In this document: piece after piece, positions 1 to 12,936 of the stretch
How the letters are laid out: the number at the start of each line of letters is the position of its first letter
How positions within the stretch are numbered: position 1 is the stretch's first letter
NCBI RefSeq assembly: GCF_026745355.1
Contig: NC_079206.1
Coordinates: 9,634,031 to 9,698,030, forward strand
Reading direction: 5' to 3'
Source: Beta vulgaris subsp. vulgaris
Taxonomy: Eukaryota > Streptophyta > Magnoliopsida > Caryophyllales > Amaranthaceae
DNA length: 64,000 nt
Program-made: the position numbers and the translations under genes
Notes under the pieces: model-generated
Told to the model about the DNA's origin: nothing
The model's database searches: none
Seen by the model: the letters and a program-made list of their open reading frames with translations, nothing else

Positions 1-1667
1 TTGGCGGCATTGTCTCATATTAGACTCAAAAGTGTTTTTTTACAGGCATATTAAACTAGTTTTTCCCATTGGGCAACAAAAAAATTGGACTTCATTTTTC
101 ATATTCAGTACTCAAATTAAATATTGCTATAATTTTTTTGTCTGTTGCTGGTTCTGGCTTTTAAAAAATGTTTGTTATTGGTTCTAGCTTTTTAAAAAGT
201 GTTTGCAAGTTGAATAAGGGATGGTGGTGTAAAGTTGTAGTAGTTACATTTGTAGTTTCCTTGAAATGTTTGTTGAAGGAACAGATACATCAAATGGGTA
301 AGTACTGAGTATGGTCGAGGGGATGTTCGTTATTCATGGTTGGACTTATGTTTTCCGGTTTCACAAATCGAAGGTGTGTTCGATAGCTCGCCATGTTTAG
401 CTCTCCTTTTTGCTTGGCAATGATCTTAATGGTCTTTTCCTTAAAAAAATCAAATCTGCAGGCGGCACCCCAATTTCATTTGGTGGATTTCTGCACGCCC
501 CATTTCTCCTACTTCACGGAGAAACATGAATTACTCTCGAGAGAGAGAGAGTCATGAGTCACCTAGGAATGCGATTCTTCCACAGATTATGAGCCAAGAA
601 TCCCACGCGTTGAAGTTCGTTGGGATTGCTCATGCGGTGAGATGTGAATCTTGCCTTTGGTCCGTTGTCCGGATTGTGCCTACCATTTGCTTTTCCTACC
701 ACATCCATCACTCATTAGAGTTATGATTCCACCATCACATTCATCGCCCAGCGGCGTGCTACTTCATAGGCAACTCTTTATCAGCTTTTCTTATTTTTGT
801 TTTTTAGGGCATGTAAGAGGTCATAAAGCTCTTTTAGATTTTCTTTTGTTTTCTGTGTGGTTGTATTAGCAATAGGTTGTACTTCGTTATTTGATCAATG
901 CACTTTTTTTCGATGTCAAAAAAAATTATTGCAATAATTTATTGATTCTTTTTTCAATTATTTCACAGAAAATAGACACTTTTCTATCCTAATTTGTCTT
1001 CCATTGTGAAGATAAGATGTTGAATCATCTTATATCTAGGTTAAGTAAAGCCTAGAAATTACTATAAGTTGCCCAACTGGAGAAACTGAGTTCTGGCATC
1101 ATATGAGGAGAAGCCTTCACAATTCCAAAGTAAACTAACCGATTAATCTTCTAAATTATTTTGTTCCATAATAATCTTGACCTTCTATATAAAGCGTAAT
1201 ATCTTCTCGCTGCAACTATAGGGGTTCGAGTGGTGGAGAGGACAAGCAGGAGTTCTCAATTTTGTTCGGAAATTATAGTTGTTGTATTCGATCTTCCACA
1301 GTTCTATATTAAGGATTGTAAGTTGGGTTCTTCAGAATCAGGTTTTGGGTGATGAATTACAGCGATTCAACTCACCCAGAGTTTGAGTGATGATGTCTGG
1401 AGTCATCACACTTAAACTATGCATCTTGTGGAAGGCCCTCCGATTTGATTTGGGGAAAGTTTTGACCTCCACTTATTTGGAGTTTCAGCCCCGAAAGAAA
1501 AATGTTAAGGCACCCTGTGTACAAGGTACATTCAAAGACGATTTATCTTTTCAAGAAACTTGGGATTTATCTATCTTATTTGAAGATTGTTTGTGGTTAG
1601 AATATCAACAGCCTCCATCACACTATATCAAGTCTTTTTCCATAAGATCACCCAATCACACCAATTC
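1..1667. other. Unassigned flank upstream of the copia element
   Basis: I recognise no gene here. A short direct duplication of about 32 bp is visible around 140-210, where a 'ggttctggctttt' segment is repeated with small changes. A GA run lies at about 539-550. The open frames at 526-869 and 1387-1722 match no family I know, and the second runs into the LTR, so it is probably chance. The segment may include remains of whatever sequence the copia element landed in. Confidence 0.4.
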
Positions 1668-1672
1668 TCACC

Positions 1673-1855
1673 TGTTAGATAATGTAAATTACACATTTGT
1701 TAATATTCATTTACTTACTTAGAATCAGTCAAAGATAGTATTGCTAGGCAAGTATCTTTGATTCATAAATCATGCATTGTAGTTATACGTATATTATGGA
1801 GTATATAGCCTAGGTTGTAAAGTTTATCAAGGCTAAGGAAAAATATCTTCTTTCA
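1673..1855 (+). repeat. 5' LTR of the copia element (183 bp)
   Basis: It starts TGTTAGATAATG and ends ATCTTCTTTCA, and it is repeated with a few substitutions at 12405-12587. It contains an AT-rich TATA-like stretch around 1788-1808 that could serve as the promoter. Both copies are 183 bp. Confidence 0.95.
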
Positions 1856-1866
1856 TGGTATCAGAT
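1856..1866 (+). other. tRNA-Met primer-binding site of the copia element
   Basis: TGGTATCAGAT directly follows the 5' LTR. It matches the start of the TGGTATCAGAGC motif used by many plant copia elements to bind initiator methionine tRNA. Confidence 0.85.
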
Positions 1867-1947
1867 TAGGGTTGTTCCTTCTTACGCTGCGCAACCCTAG
1901 CCCACACCTTCTTCTTGCCGTCTGTCTAACCACCTCCTCTCAGCACC

Positions 1948-4900
1948 ATGACCGGTGGTTCACAGGCGACTTCATCCTCTTCTTCTCCTCTTCACTCTAC
2001 CAACATTAAACATATTCTTCCTATCACATTGGATATGGAAACCGTGCAATATTCCACATGGGCGGAATCATTTAAAATTCATGCACGTTCTAGTCGGGTT
2101 ATTCACCATATTATTCCTCCAAAAACCTTCAAGGCTCCCTCTACTGATGAAGAAAAGGAGGAATGGGCTACGGTGGATGCCACGGTGTTGAAATGGATTT
2201 ACGGCACCATTTCTGAGGATCTCCTCAACACCATCTTGGAGCCTGATTCCACGGCACATGTGGCTTGGGAGCGACTACGAGACATTTTTCAAGATAACAA
2301 GTCGTCTTGGGCAGTCACTCTCGAATAGGAATTTTCCAATACTACTTTGGAAGACTTTCCTAATGCCTCTGCCTATTGCCAATGCTTGAAAAAGCTTATT
2401 GATCAACTCAAGAACGTTGGCGCACCGGTAACTAATAACAGGCTGGTATTGCAAATGGAGGCCGGCTGATGCTTACTTATAGTGGAGTTGGCACCCTCCT
2501 CCGTCAAAGTGATCCTCTACCTCCATTTTATCAAGCCCGGTCTATGTTCGTGTTGGAAGAGGCGAGTTTGACTAAAAAGGCAGCTAGTTCTACGTCCTCC
2601 TCGGCATTTGTGGCTGGTTTTAATAAAAATTCTTCTTCTGCCTCCCCCACGTCAAACCGTGGCCCTCATAATCCTTCCAAGAAAACTCAGCGCAAAAATT
2701 CCGGTGGTCGGAATTCTGGTCAACGGACCGGCGGCAGTGACCATCCCCCGACGGTGGCAGTGGCCGACCTGGCAGTCAGCCTTCTTCAGCAGCAGCAGCA
2801 GCAACTACTGCGTGGTTTGCTCCATGGTCTCATACGTATGGTGCATGGCCATATGGTTGGGCCATGCTTCCTTGTCCTTTTCCTACAACTGGTTGGGCTA
2901 GGCCCAACTACATGGCAAGGCAGCAACATTCTGGGCCAAGGGTTCTATGTACCAGGTCACAAGCTTATGTGGCGGATTCGTCTCCTACCATGCCAGGACA
3001 TTGATGCCGCAATGCACACTCTTGGGCTCACTCCACCGGATCCAAATTGTATATAGACACGGGCGCCACCTCTCATATGACCTCCTCGTCAGGTAGTCTC
3101 TCGTCTTATTTTAATTTGAACAAAAATGATGGTATGATTGTTGGAAATGGCCATACTATTCCTATTTGTGGTTACGGTGACTCACACTTGCCTTCCCCGA
3201 ATTCCCCATTGGCTCTTAAAAATGTTCTACATGCTCCTAAAATTGTTAAAAATTTGGTCTCTCTGCGCAAATTTACTTCTGATAATTCTGTGATTGTTGA
3301 ATTTGATCCTTTTGGGTTTTATGTGAAGGACCTTCGAATGGGGAGATCAATCATGAGATGTTTGTTACTCTTGTCCTCTTGGGAAACACATTAAGTTGCC
3401 TTTTGTTGCTTCGAATTCTACTACTATGATCCCTTTTGATATTATTCATTGTAATTTGTGGACATCTCCCGTTTTAAGTTCAGTTGGACATCACTATTAT
3501 TTGGTTGTGGTGGATGATTATTCAAATTTTGTGTGGACTTTTCCTTTATCCAAAAAAATTCATGTTTATTCCACTTTTCTACAATTTCATGCTTATGTCC
3601 GTACTCAATTTGAATGGGAAATTAAAAATATTCAATGTGATAATAGGCGGGAATTTGATAATGATCCATTTCGAAAATTTTGTCAAACATACACATGGTC
3701 TTTTTTTCCGTCTCTCATGTCCCTATACATCATCTCAAATTGGTAAAGCTGAACGAAAAATACGAACTATCAACAATATGGTCCGCACTTTTCTCGTTCA
3801 TGCTTCTCTTCCCTCCACTTTTTGGCATCACGCACTTCAAATGGCCACTTATCTTCTCAACATCCTTCCCACTAAGACACTTGCCTATCACTCTCCTTTA
3901 CAAATTCTTTTCCACAAAGAACCCTCTTATTCTCATCTTCGGGTGTTAGGGTGTTTATGTTTTCCACTTTATCCATTGACCACCATTCATAAAGTTCAAG
4001 CTCACTCCACACCATGTGTGTTTTTGGGTTATCCCTCGAATCATAGGGGATTTAAATGCTTTGATTTATCATCTAAGAAAATCATTATTGCCGCCATGAC
4101 ATATTTGACGAAGTTAAATTTCCATTTACTTCGTTACATAATCCTCCTGCCCACAATTATGATTTCCTGAACATGTGTTCTCCCTTGAACTTGCCAACAC
4201 TTCCAGCCCCAACTAAAGTGCAGCCCATACCCCCTCTTGTTCATCGTGGACCTCCCATTACTCCTAGTCCACCTAATTCTCCTAATTCTCATTCTCCTTG
4301 GCCACAGCTCTCCGCTGGGTCGCGTCCCTTGCTAGCAGCGCCTCTGTCCCACTCTCCCCTACGGCTTTCCCCTTCCTCTGGTCCCCGTCTCCCTGATGGG
4401 CCTTCGTGCCTCACCCCTCTCCTCCTACTCCTCCAGCCCAGCCTATTCCTCCCAATCAGCCCACATTCGAGCCTCCCGCACCTCCTCCACGCCCTTCCTC
4501 TTCCAGTTCACGTCCCGTCACGCGTAGCCAACACGGCATCCATAAAAATGAGAAAATGTTTTCCCTTCATTCTAGTGTTACTAGATCTCCTATTCCAAAA
4601 AATCTCGTGTCTGCTATTCGTGACCCGAATTGGAAAATGGCCATGGATGACGAATATAATGCTCTTATTAAAAATGAGACGTGGGAGTTGGTGCCCCGTC
4701 CTTCTGATGCTAATATTATTAGATCTATGTGGATTTTTGCTCATAAAGTGCATGCTGACGGTTCTTTTGAGCGTTATAAAGCTCGTCTTGTAGGTGATGG
4801 AAAAAAACGGCAGGTGGGGATTGATTGTGGTGAGACATTTAGCCCTGTGGTCAAGCCATCTACTATCCGCACGGTTCTGAGCCTGACTTTGTCCAAAGGA

Positions 4901-5866
4901 TGGGATCTTCATCAATTGGATGTTAAAAATGTTTTTTTGCATGGTACGTTGAATGAAACTGTTTATATGCATCAACCGTTGGGATACAGGGATCCTCAAT
5001 TTCCGAATCATGTATGCCTGTTGAAAAAGCCTTTATATGGGCTTAAACAGGCCCCCAAGGGGTGTATCACCGGTTAGCATATTTTGTTTCTCATATTGGG
5101 TTCCATAATAGCACGTTAGATAATTCACTCTTTATTTATCGCAAAGGTCCTGATATTGCTTATCTACTTCTTTATGTTGATGATATCATCTTGACTGCTT
5201 TCTCTTTTACCCTCCGGAAGTCTTTCATGTCTCTTTTGGGTGCTGAGTTTGCCATGAAGGACCTTGGTCCTTTGCATTATTTCTTCGGTGTTGCTGTTGC
5301 TCGTCATGCAGATGGTCTTTTCTTGTCTCAGCGCAAGTATGTTGAGGAAATTATTGAGCGAGCTAGCATGTCGGTCTGCAAGTTGTCCCCCACTCCTATT
5401 GATACCAAGCCAAAACTGAGTGCTCAATCTGATGTCCCGTGCTCTGACCCTTCTCTCTATCGCAGCCTGGCCGATGCTCTATATATAGTATTTAACTTTT
5501 ACTCTCCCTGATATTTGCTATGTAGTGCAGCAGATTTGCTTATTCATGCACCAGCCTATGGAGACACATATGTAGGCCTTGAAACATATTGTTCGCTATG
5601 TCTAGGGTACTCTTGCTCAAGGTCTTCATCTCTATCCCTCTTCAATTTCCACTCTCATCATCTCTTATACTGATGCAGATTGGGGTGGGTATCCGGATGC
5701 CCGTCACTCTACTTCTAAGTGCCATCTGTCTGTAAAGTAATCCAGTGCAACATCAACATACCAAACACATTGAAATGGATATTCATTTTGTTCGCGAAAA
5801 AGTAGCACGTAGAGAAGTTCGTGTTTTGCATGTTCCCTATAAGTACCAAATTGCAGATATTTTTAC
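1948..5866 (+). pseudogene. Copia gag-pol polyprotein, broken
   Basis: The gag N-terminus starts at 1948 and reads for 126 codons to a TAG at 2326; gag-like sequence continues after it in the same frame. Further breaks follow near 2466 and 3056-3400. The protease motif DTGATSH is at about 3056-3077. In the integrase core (3396-4170) the first acidic position reads HCNLW where this family normally has Asp. The other landmarks are IQCDN and GKAERK. Reverse transcriptase (4550-5500) keeps DVKNVFLHG and YVDD. RNase H pieces continue to 5866 (KYQIADIFTKG) and resume at 12334-12404, after the LINE. Several frames must be joined, so no functional polyprotein is encoded. Confidence 0.9.
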
Positions 5867-5912
5867 GAAGGGACTTCTTTTTTTTTTTTTGGTGAAAAAC
5901 AGCATCCCATAA

Positions 5913-8900
5913 TTAATTAGCAGACATAAAAATATTCTTACAATCTTTTAGAAAGGGTTCAATACAATAACTAGGGGGTGAGGGAAAAGTCCTAGTTACA
6001 TTACAACTAGAGTCCATCATACGGACTTGTTTAGCTATTACATCCGCCACCTTGTTGAGGTTCCCGCAACAGAACTCAATCTTCACTCCCGGCATCGTCT
6101 TCCACAGTTTTCTGCAATTATAAATAATACTAGCGTACTTGTTAGAATAATCAACCTGCCCCTTGAGAAGGGCAACACCAATTTGACTATCAGAATAAAT
6201 AGTTGCAACCCTAAAAAGATTATTATTGGCTATAATTAACCCTTCATACATAGCGTTTAATTCCGAGGAGAGGGGGTCTAACGCGAAGCTTTTCCTCCCG
6301 AACCCAAGAATCCAAGATCCTATATGGTCTCTAACCACTCCCCCCAAACCCATCGGTTCTGTTTTTCCTATAAAGGACGCGTCTACATGGATTATATGGG
6401 CACCCGGGTTATGGTAAGGTAGTGTTTTCGTGATCGTGGGAGGGCTTTCCTTAACTTTCAGTGCTTGGATACGATTTCGGGCTTGCATACTTGCTCTGTG
6501 AATGATGATATTTGTGTGAGCTGGGCGGGAGCCCCTAAAGCTGCACTCGTTCCGATCTTTCCAAATCTCGTAGCAAAGATACGGGAAGAGAATGCTCCAG
6601 TCCATATTCCTATAAATAAAGTCAGATTTGACATTGGCTCTCAGCCATTCCTGGAATGACAGATTAGTGGGGGTAGGTGGCGCACAACTCTGCCAGAGAT
6701 TACTAGAATTGGGGCAGTCTCTAATGATATGGGAGGAGTCTTCATCCCCCCCGCATTTCCGGGGGCAGGAGGCATCGAGGGTGATCCTACGAATCCTAAG
6801 CATGTTTTTATGTGGGAGACGATCCAGCCATAGGAGCCAGAAAAAGAATTTCAATTTGGGTTCACCTTTCCCTCTCCATATCCAGTCTACATCTTCCTCC
6901 GATGTGTTAAGAAGGGATTTATATGCTTCTCCCAAGGAGATTCCCTGCACCCTAGCACAATTTGGGATAATCAAGTCATCTATGTCTGTGGGAAGGGGAA
7001 GGGGGATACTTTTTATCTGGTCTCTGATGTGAGGGGGCAGGTCTAAAGAGAGGCTATCAAAGTTCCAATTCCCGTCCACTATTATGTCCTTAACTTTCAT
7101 TATCTCCTCCTCTTCCGTAAGGGGCCCAAACAGGCACCGCCTAATAGGCCCCACCCCTAACCAACTATCGTCCCACAAATTAATAATTTCCCCGTTCCCC
7201 AGGCTCCAGGTACTGTGGTCCTTAAGAATTTCCCACCATCGGCCCACATTTTTCCAGAGATTAGACCCATTTTTAAAATCAGTTGCATGGTTATCATGTA
7301 TATATTTGGAACGAATTACCTCTTGGGCTAGATTTGCCGGAGCTTGTGCGAGCCTCCACCCCAGTTTCGCCATATAGGCCTTATTCATGAGCCCTTGATC
7401 CCTAATGCCCAAACCCCCACAACTTAACGGGGTAAACGTCTTGGCCTTGCCTACGAGGTGAATTCTTTTCCTATCTCTTGTGTCCCCCCACAGGAAATTA
7501 TTGCTGATTACGTCTAGGTCTTTATGGGTCGCTGCTGGGAGGAAAGCGGCTTGCATATAGTACGCCGGAATGGCTGAAAGGGTATATTTTATGAGGCAAA
7601 GACACCCCGCTTTGGAAAGATAGTGCGTTTTCCACATGGCAAGTTTGGCACGAACCTTGTCCACCACGAACTGGACTTGGGATCTTGTTGGTCTCTTGTG
7701 CGAGATTGGGAGGCCCAGGTAGGTCCCTAAGTTGTCATTTTCTTGCACCCTTAAGGTACTCTGGAAAAGATCTTTATGCTCCTGGGTGGTGTTGGGGGAA
7801 AAAATAAGTTTACTCTTCATCTCGTTAACTTTCTGACCCGATAAGCGACAAAAGGTTTCAAGGGTAACCCTAACGGCGTAAGCTGTATCTTCATCAACCC
7901 TTCCAAATAGCAGGAGATCGTCCGCAAATAGGAGGTGAGAAATAGGGACTTTTCTCCTCCCCACACAGAACGGGGTCCATTCTTTGCTGTCACAGATCTT
8001 ATGAATGGCCCGGGATAGGGCTTCCAAACATATATTAAAGAGATATGGGGACATTGGGTCGCCTTGACGCAAGCCCCTAGAGTGCTGAAAGGAGCTCGTT
8101 TTCCGTCCATTAACCAAAATGGCCGAGGAAGCTTTGGAAACACAATTCATAATGAATTCTATCGACTTTTTATACATATTGCACATTAAGAGACAATCTC
8201 TAACAAAACTCCATTCGACCCTATCGTAGGCCTTCTCCAGATCAATTTTGAGGGCAAACCAACCCCATTTTCCTTTCTTCTTATTCATGGAATGAAGCAC
8301 TTCCGATGCCACAACCAGGTTGATATCCGCGCCTCTACCCTTAATAAAGCTATTCTGGTTCTTAGAGATCCAATTTGGTATAAGATTTTTTAGCCTATTA
8401 ACCACAATTTTGGTGACTAGCTTATACATGGTGTTACACAAACTAATGGGTCTGAACTGTTTAATGGTTTTCGGGGCTTGCTGCTTTGGGATAAGGCATA
8501 TTAGGGCTTGGCAAAGCTCTTCTGGAATCTGGCCCTGTTGGAACCAAGATTGGATAGTCGTACACACATCCGGGCCAATGAGATGCCAAGCGTGCTGGAA
8601 AAAGAGTGGGTGAAAACCATCCGGCCCCGGGGCCTTCAACGGTTTCATACTAAATATCGCCTGACGGATCTCCCCAGGAGTAGGAATAGAACTAATATCC
8701 GCCTGGGACGGGTCAGAGGGATAATCATGGTGAAAGATGGGACACTCGACCTGGTCGGAGGTGTACAGCCTAGAATACAAGTCCAGGATGTGGGAGCTAA
8801 TGTCGGAAGGGTTAGATATTTCATTCCCCACGTCGTCTCTTAAACAAAGAATCCTACTACGACTCCGTTTGATAACGACACTGCGATGGAAAAAGCTCGT

Positions 8901-9967
8901 ATTACGCTCGCCTTCTTCCATTCTGTCTAAACGACTCTTAGTTCTCCATAACAATTCCTCTTGGTCTAAAATGGCCATCAACTTCTGTTGGAGGTTAAAT
9001 TCTAAATCTTGGTGATAGTTTGAGAAAGGGTTATTTTGAAGGTATATTTGGGTGCCATTCAATCTAGCTAAAATGTGTTTCTTCCTGGCATAAGCATTTC
9101 CAAAGTAATCACGGTTCCAAACAGTGAGGGCATTCCTTGTTTCGCCTAATTTCCTTTCAAACTGGCCCTGGGTCACCCACGCCCGGTTGACGACATGAAG
9201 GTAGTCTTTATCTAGGGTCCACATAGGTTCGAACCTGAACGGTTTCTGTCCTACAAATTGATTTTCATTGTTAAATTTTACTAGGATAGGACAATGGTCG
9301 GATGTTATTCTAGGAAGGTGCCATACATTGTATTCCGGGAAAGTTTGGATCCACTCGCCATTCGCCCACCCTCGGTCTAAACGTTCATAGATTGGATTAT
9401 TTTTTCGTTTATTAGTCCATGTGTATTTAGGTCCATTATAGCCAATGTCTAGTAGGTTGCAATCATTCATTGTATTAGCAAAAAGTGTTGCCCTAGACTG
9501 GGAGATTTTACGGCCCCCGAACTTTTCACCTTGATTAATAAGTTCGTTAAAATCACCTACTACGAACCATGGTTTGTTAACACTAGCAGCAAATAATTTA
9601 AGTTCTTCCCACAACACACTCCTAACATGCATTTTTGGACTTGCGTAAATAGCTGAAAAAATAATGGAAATATGAATGTTGCGAACCTGACAATGCCATG
9701 CACGCCCTGAGGACCTTCTCCCAAAGGATGGAAGTCGATGACATTCGAGTTCCATAGGAGTAAGATCCCCCCTACGAACCCAATCGGCTCCACGAGATAC
9801 CATGAGTCCATACCAAGCCCCTTTACAATGCCCTCCGTCCTCTCTCTTGTTACCCACGTCTCCACCAGAACTACCATGGAGGGAAAATGCTGATGGACCA
9901 ACAACCGAAAGTTTGACACAAAGGAGGGACGGCCTATACCGCGCACATTCCAGAAAAGAATAGTCAT
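5913..9967 (-). pseudogene. LINE ORF2: endonuclease, reverse transcriptase and RNase H, one frameshift
   Basis: The likely start is the ATG at 9967, followed within a few codons by the endonuclease motif WNVRGIG and then an ETW glutamate. The frame changes near 9655-9700, beside a run of six T on the coding strand. From there a single frame stays open to 5913. It holds VVGDFN and SDHCPI (endonuclease), KAPGPDG, IDLEKAYDRVEW, GLRQGDPMSPYLF and FADDLLLFG (reverse transcriptase), a Cys-rich zinc-binding region, and a C-terminal RNase H with VDAS, SELNAMYEGL, YSDSQ and NKVAD. One repairable shift in about 1,350 codons suggests a young insertion. The 9857-9700 part of the long open frame is out-of-frame shadow. 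Confidence 0.9.
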
Positions 9968-10002
9968 CCCTTCAAAGAGGTTGGGGGATTGGAGGATTCT
10001 CT

Positions 10003-12300
10003 TTAGAACCCCTTCGTTGTCGGTTGCCCAGGGATCGACTTCGATTCCTGTTTCGGGACAAGTCCACATCCTCCGATGTGGCCAGAGAGCCATCTCGGCT
10101 TCGCGAGGGTTTCTTCTCCCTCTTGCCTCTTCCCAAGACACTGATATCCCCAACCTTGCGCATTGGACGATGCAACCGCGCTAGAAGTAGCGCATCGGTG
10201 TTGCTCTTCTCTAGAGCTCGGAATGCCATGGAGTTGATGAGGACCACCGTCCTTATTTTCGGTAACAGGGGGGCTGGGTCCAACCATGGACCTAGGTTCA
10301 TCAATAAATTTCGGTCGTCGGCTTCTACTACGACCTCTCTCTGAAGAAACCACTGGATAAACACCTTGAATAGAGGAGGGAAGTGTGCTGCCACCTGAAA
10401 TTGGGGGATGTGTGGCACCATAATCTCGGAGTTCGCGTACATGATGAGGTTTTTGTAAGACTCCGGGTTCAGTTTCGGGTTCAGGATCAGGGCTTTCACC
10501 TCTTTGAGGCTGATATCCGAGAATACATTCGAGTTCTCCGGCTCGGGTAGAAGGTAATCTATGAAGCCCGGGTTTAGTTCCGGCATGATGGCCCTCACTG
10601 GCCGGTTGAACAGAAGAGATGGGCAGTTTTTCTCCAACACTACCCTTGATGGAGAAGGGGAAGGAGGGGGTGATAAAAGAGGAGGGGGGGACGACGGAGA
10701 TAGCTGATAAAATTCCTGAATCTCCATTTTCTTTTTCTTTTTCGAGAGAGGGGGGTGATATTATGCTGGGTTGTGTTTCTTTTGGTTCAGTGGGAAGCTT
10801 TAAGGAGGGAGATAAAGTATTGAGGCTATTTTTAGGGGGGATGGTAGGGTGGCTGGTAAGTTGCAGGTCCTTCAGAGGTAACTTAGAGTTTTTGGGGGAG
10901 AAACTGGGGGTGCAGCCACGTTTCATAATTTGAGAGGATGGAGAACTCAAAACTTGCAGAGGAAATCCACTGGCCGAGATTTCTTTATCCTGCAAAGCAG
11001 CAAATGAATTTTTTATTTCCACTAGATTTGATGTCTCCTTCATGGTGACAGCCGTCATAGAACTTTCTGCCACATGGCCCCAGTCCACATCACAACTTTT
11101 CTCTCTCAATTCTTCTATCTGACTTTTTTCCCCTTTTTTGGGGGTCCATCTCACCCTTCCTTGACCCATTGTGTAATTGTTGGGTCCCTCCTCCTTCCTA
11201 TCCTCTCTTCCTTCTTTTTTCTTTTTTCTTTTTTCCTCTTTGTCTAGGAAGAATCCACTTTCCTTCGCCGGTTTCTGCTTCCGGTTGGATCACAGTTGGC
11301 CGTATTCGAAGTTGAACTGGACAAGATTTGTTCGAGTGCCGCACCTTGTTACAATGACTACACCACCATGGGCCTTCTACAAACCATAAGCTTTGGATAA
11401 CTCCACCAATCCGGGCAGTTTTGGGAAGAGTCTTTTTATCCTCCACCAACGTACATATAGCAACATATCTCCTTCTACCCCCTTCCAGAGAATGGGAGTC
11501 AATTTTTATCGTTCTTCCTACCATGTTACCAATTTTTTCAAGAATCTCTCTCCTGTAAAGTTCCATGGGAAGTTCAGGAAGGTGGAGCCATACAGGGTAC
11601 TGGTTAATGTGAGCTGAAGATGGTTGGAAACCCGGAACCCATGGCTGCACCCAGACTAAGTTTCCCATGAGAAACCAGGGTCCCTCAGCCAAAATCACTG
11701 CTTTGCGTTCACCCGGTCCGCAATTGATGCTGAAAAACCCTTTTCCCAAAGCTACAATCTCCATTTTCCCAACCCAATTCCATAGCTTGCAAAGTTCCTG
11801 TTTAAGAAACTCATACGAGAAAGATTTTCCCAAGATTTTGCAGATAATAGAAGTCTCCCATGGCTTTGAGATTTCCTCGTACTCCTCTTTTGTAATGGGG
11901 ATAAAAATTTCATCCTCTTTTAAAGGACTAGACACTTCCGTGGCAAAAGAAAAGTCAATATTTTGCAGGGGAACTACACTAGGCATTAAATGAGCTGGTT
12001 GGGATGGTGTTCCCACTGCCAGGGCATTCTTAAATGAAGAACTAGCATTTATGAATTTTGGACTTTGTGAAGGTAAGGGAGGGAAAGTGACAGGTAGCAA
12101 GGGGGGTCAGGGGGGCGAAAAGAAGGGGTGGGGAAGGGTGATGGAGAAGGGACGGCAGGACTCACTTCACACGTGGCGGCGACGGAGTTGCAGGCGGCGA
12201 GCATGAGGTTTTCTGACTCTGGTGCCGTAAGGGCGGTGGGATGGTGGGTTTCGTTTTTTGGAGTTTCCTCTCTTTCTCTCTCATGTTCTTTCTCTCTCAT
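10003..12300 (-). pseudogene. LINE ORF1 (gag-like, DUF4283 plus zinc knuckle), frame broken
   Basis: This is the nucleic-acid-binding protein of a plant L1 element. Reading probably begins with the ATG at 12300, changes frame near a C-rich run at about 12096-12111, and continues to 11198. That middle part resembles the DUF4283 domain and contains a CX2CX4HX4C zinc knuckle (CSHCNKVRHSNKSC). A run of A-rich codons near 11211-11245 coincides with another frame change, after which a 388-codon frame (11169-10003) continues with a low-complexity Pro/Ser-rich tail. An alternative open frame (10727-9972) overlaps that tail, so the true C-terminus is uncertain. Confidence 0.75.
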
Positions 12301-12404
12301 TGCATTTCAATACATAGCGTATGAAGGGACTTCCCTTGATCCTCTTTGAAGACTTTCGAGACAGTCTCAGCGTTCGTCCTCCTCCCGTTTCGACTGCGGG
12401 GGTG

Positions 12405-12587
12405 TGTTAGATAATGTAAATTACATATTTGTTAATATTCATTTACTTACTTAGAATCCGTCAAAGATAGTATTGCTAGGCAAGTATCTTTGATTCCTAA
12501 AATCATGCATAGTAGTTATACGTGTATTATGGAGTATATAGCCTAGGTTGTAAAGTTTATCAAGGCTAAGGAAAATATCTTCTTTCA
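12405..12587 (+). repeat. 3' LTR of the copia element (183 bp)
   Basis: It is nearly identical to the 5' LTR and is preceded by a G-rich polypurine-like stretch (GCGGGGGTG) ending at 12404. The target duplication TCACC follows it. The few differences between the LTRs indicate a modest age. Confidence 0.95.
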
Positions 12588-12936
12588 TCACCCAATCAGA
12601 GTTTCATTCAGACTGATAAGGTGTCAAGATGCATGGTTTACACATGTCTTGTTGGTTTTACGTCCTAGGGTATATATGTAAGAGCAAGTCATGCTTATTT
12701 CAGCATTAGTTTATTTTTTTTTCTTCGTTTGAATGTAATGATTTCCCTAGGTTCTAATTCAAATTTTAATTAATGCAAATTTTTCCAAGTAAAAAAAAGG
12801 AATATCTTTTGTGGTATACTACCTCTAATCCTCTTTTTATTTTTAATCTGCACAATTTTGCTTCCCCGTTTATTAATGTAAAGGTTTGACTATAACATCT
12901 TGAATTTGCACAAGTAAAAGTTCAATCTGACTTGTG

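Larger units (their letters stand above)
5867..12333 (-). mobile_element. L1-type LINE, near full length, inserted antisense in the copia element
   Basis: The body spans 5878-12322 and is flanked by the 11-bp duplication GAAGGGACTTC at 5867-5877 and 12323-12333. The poly-A tail appears as a T run at 5878-5891, which sets the minus orientation. It carries a gag-like ORF1 with a zinc knuckle, then ORF2 with endonuclease, reverse transcriptase, a zinc-binding region and RNase H. This is the plant L1 layout. The copia reading resumes exactly after the second duplication copy, confirming the insertion point. Confidence 0.95.
1668..12592 (+). mobile_element. Ty1-copia LTR retrotransposon, interrupted by a LINE
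   Basis: The element runs from the LTR at 1673-1855 to the LTR at 12405-12587 and is flanked by the 5-bp duplication TCACC at 1668-1672 and 12588-12592. The LTRs begin TGTTAG and end TTTCA, and they are nearly identical. Next to the 5' LTR is a TGGTATCAGA primer-binding site typical of copia elements, complementary to initiator methionine tRNA. The domain order gag, protease, integrase, reverse transcriptase, RNase H is that of Ty1-copia. Removing the 6.4-kb LINE leaves about 4.5 kb, a usual copia length. Stops and frameshifts make it non-autonomous. Confidence 0.95.

Noticed and set aside
4508..5011. 167-codon minus-strand open frame
   Set aside because: It is the antisense shadow of the copia reverse transcriptase.
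9700..9857. N-terminal about 50 codons of the long minus-strand frame as the start of LINE ORF2
   Set aside because: They match no endonuclease sequence. The real N-terminus (WNVRGIG) is in another frame from 9967, so this part is out-of-frame shadow.
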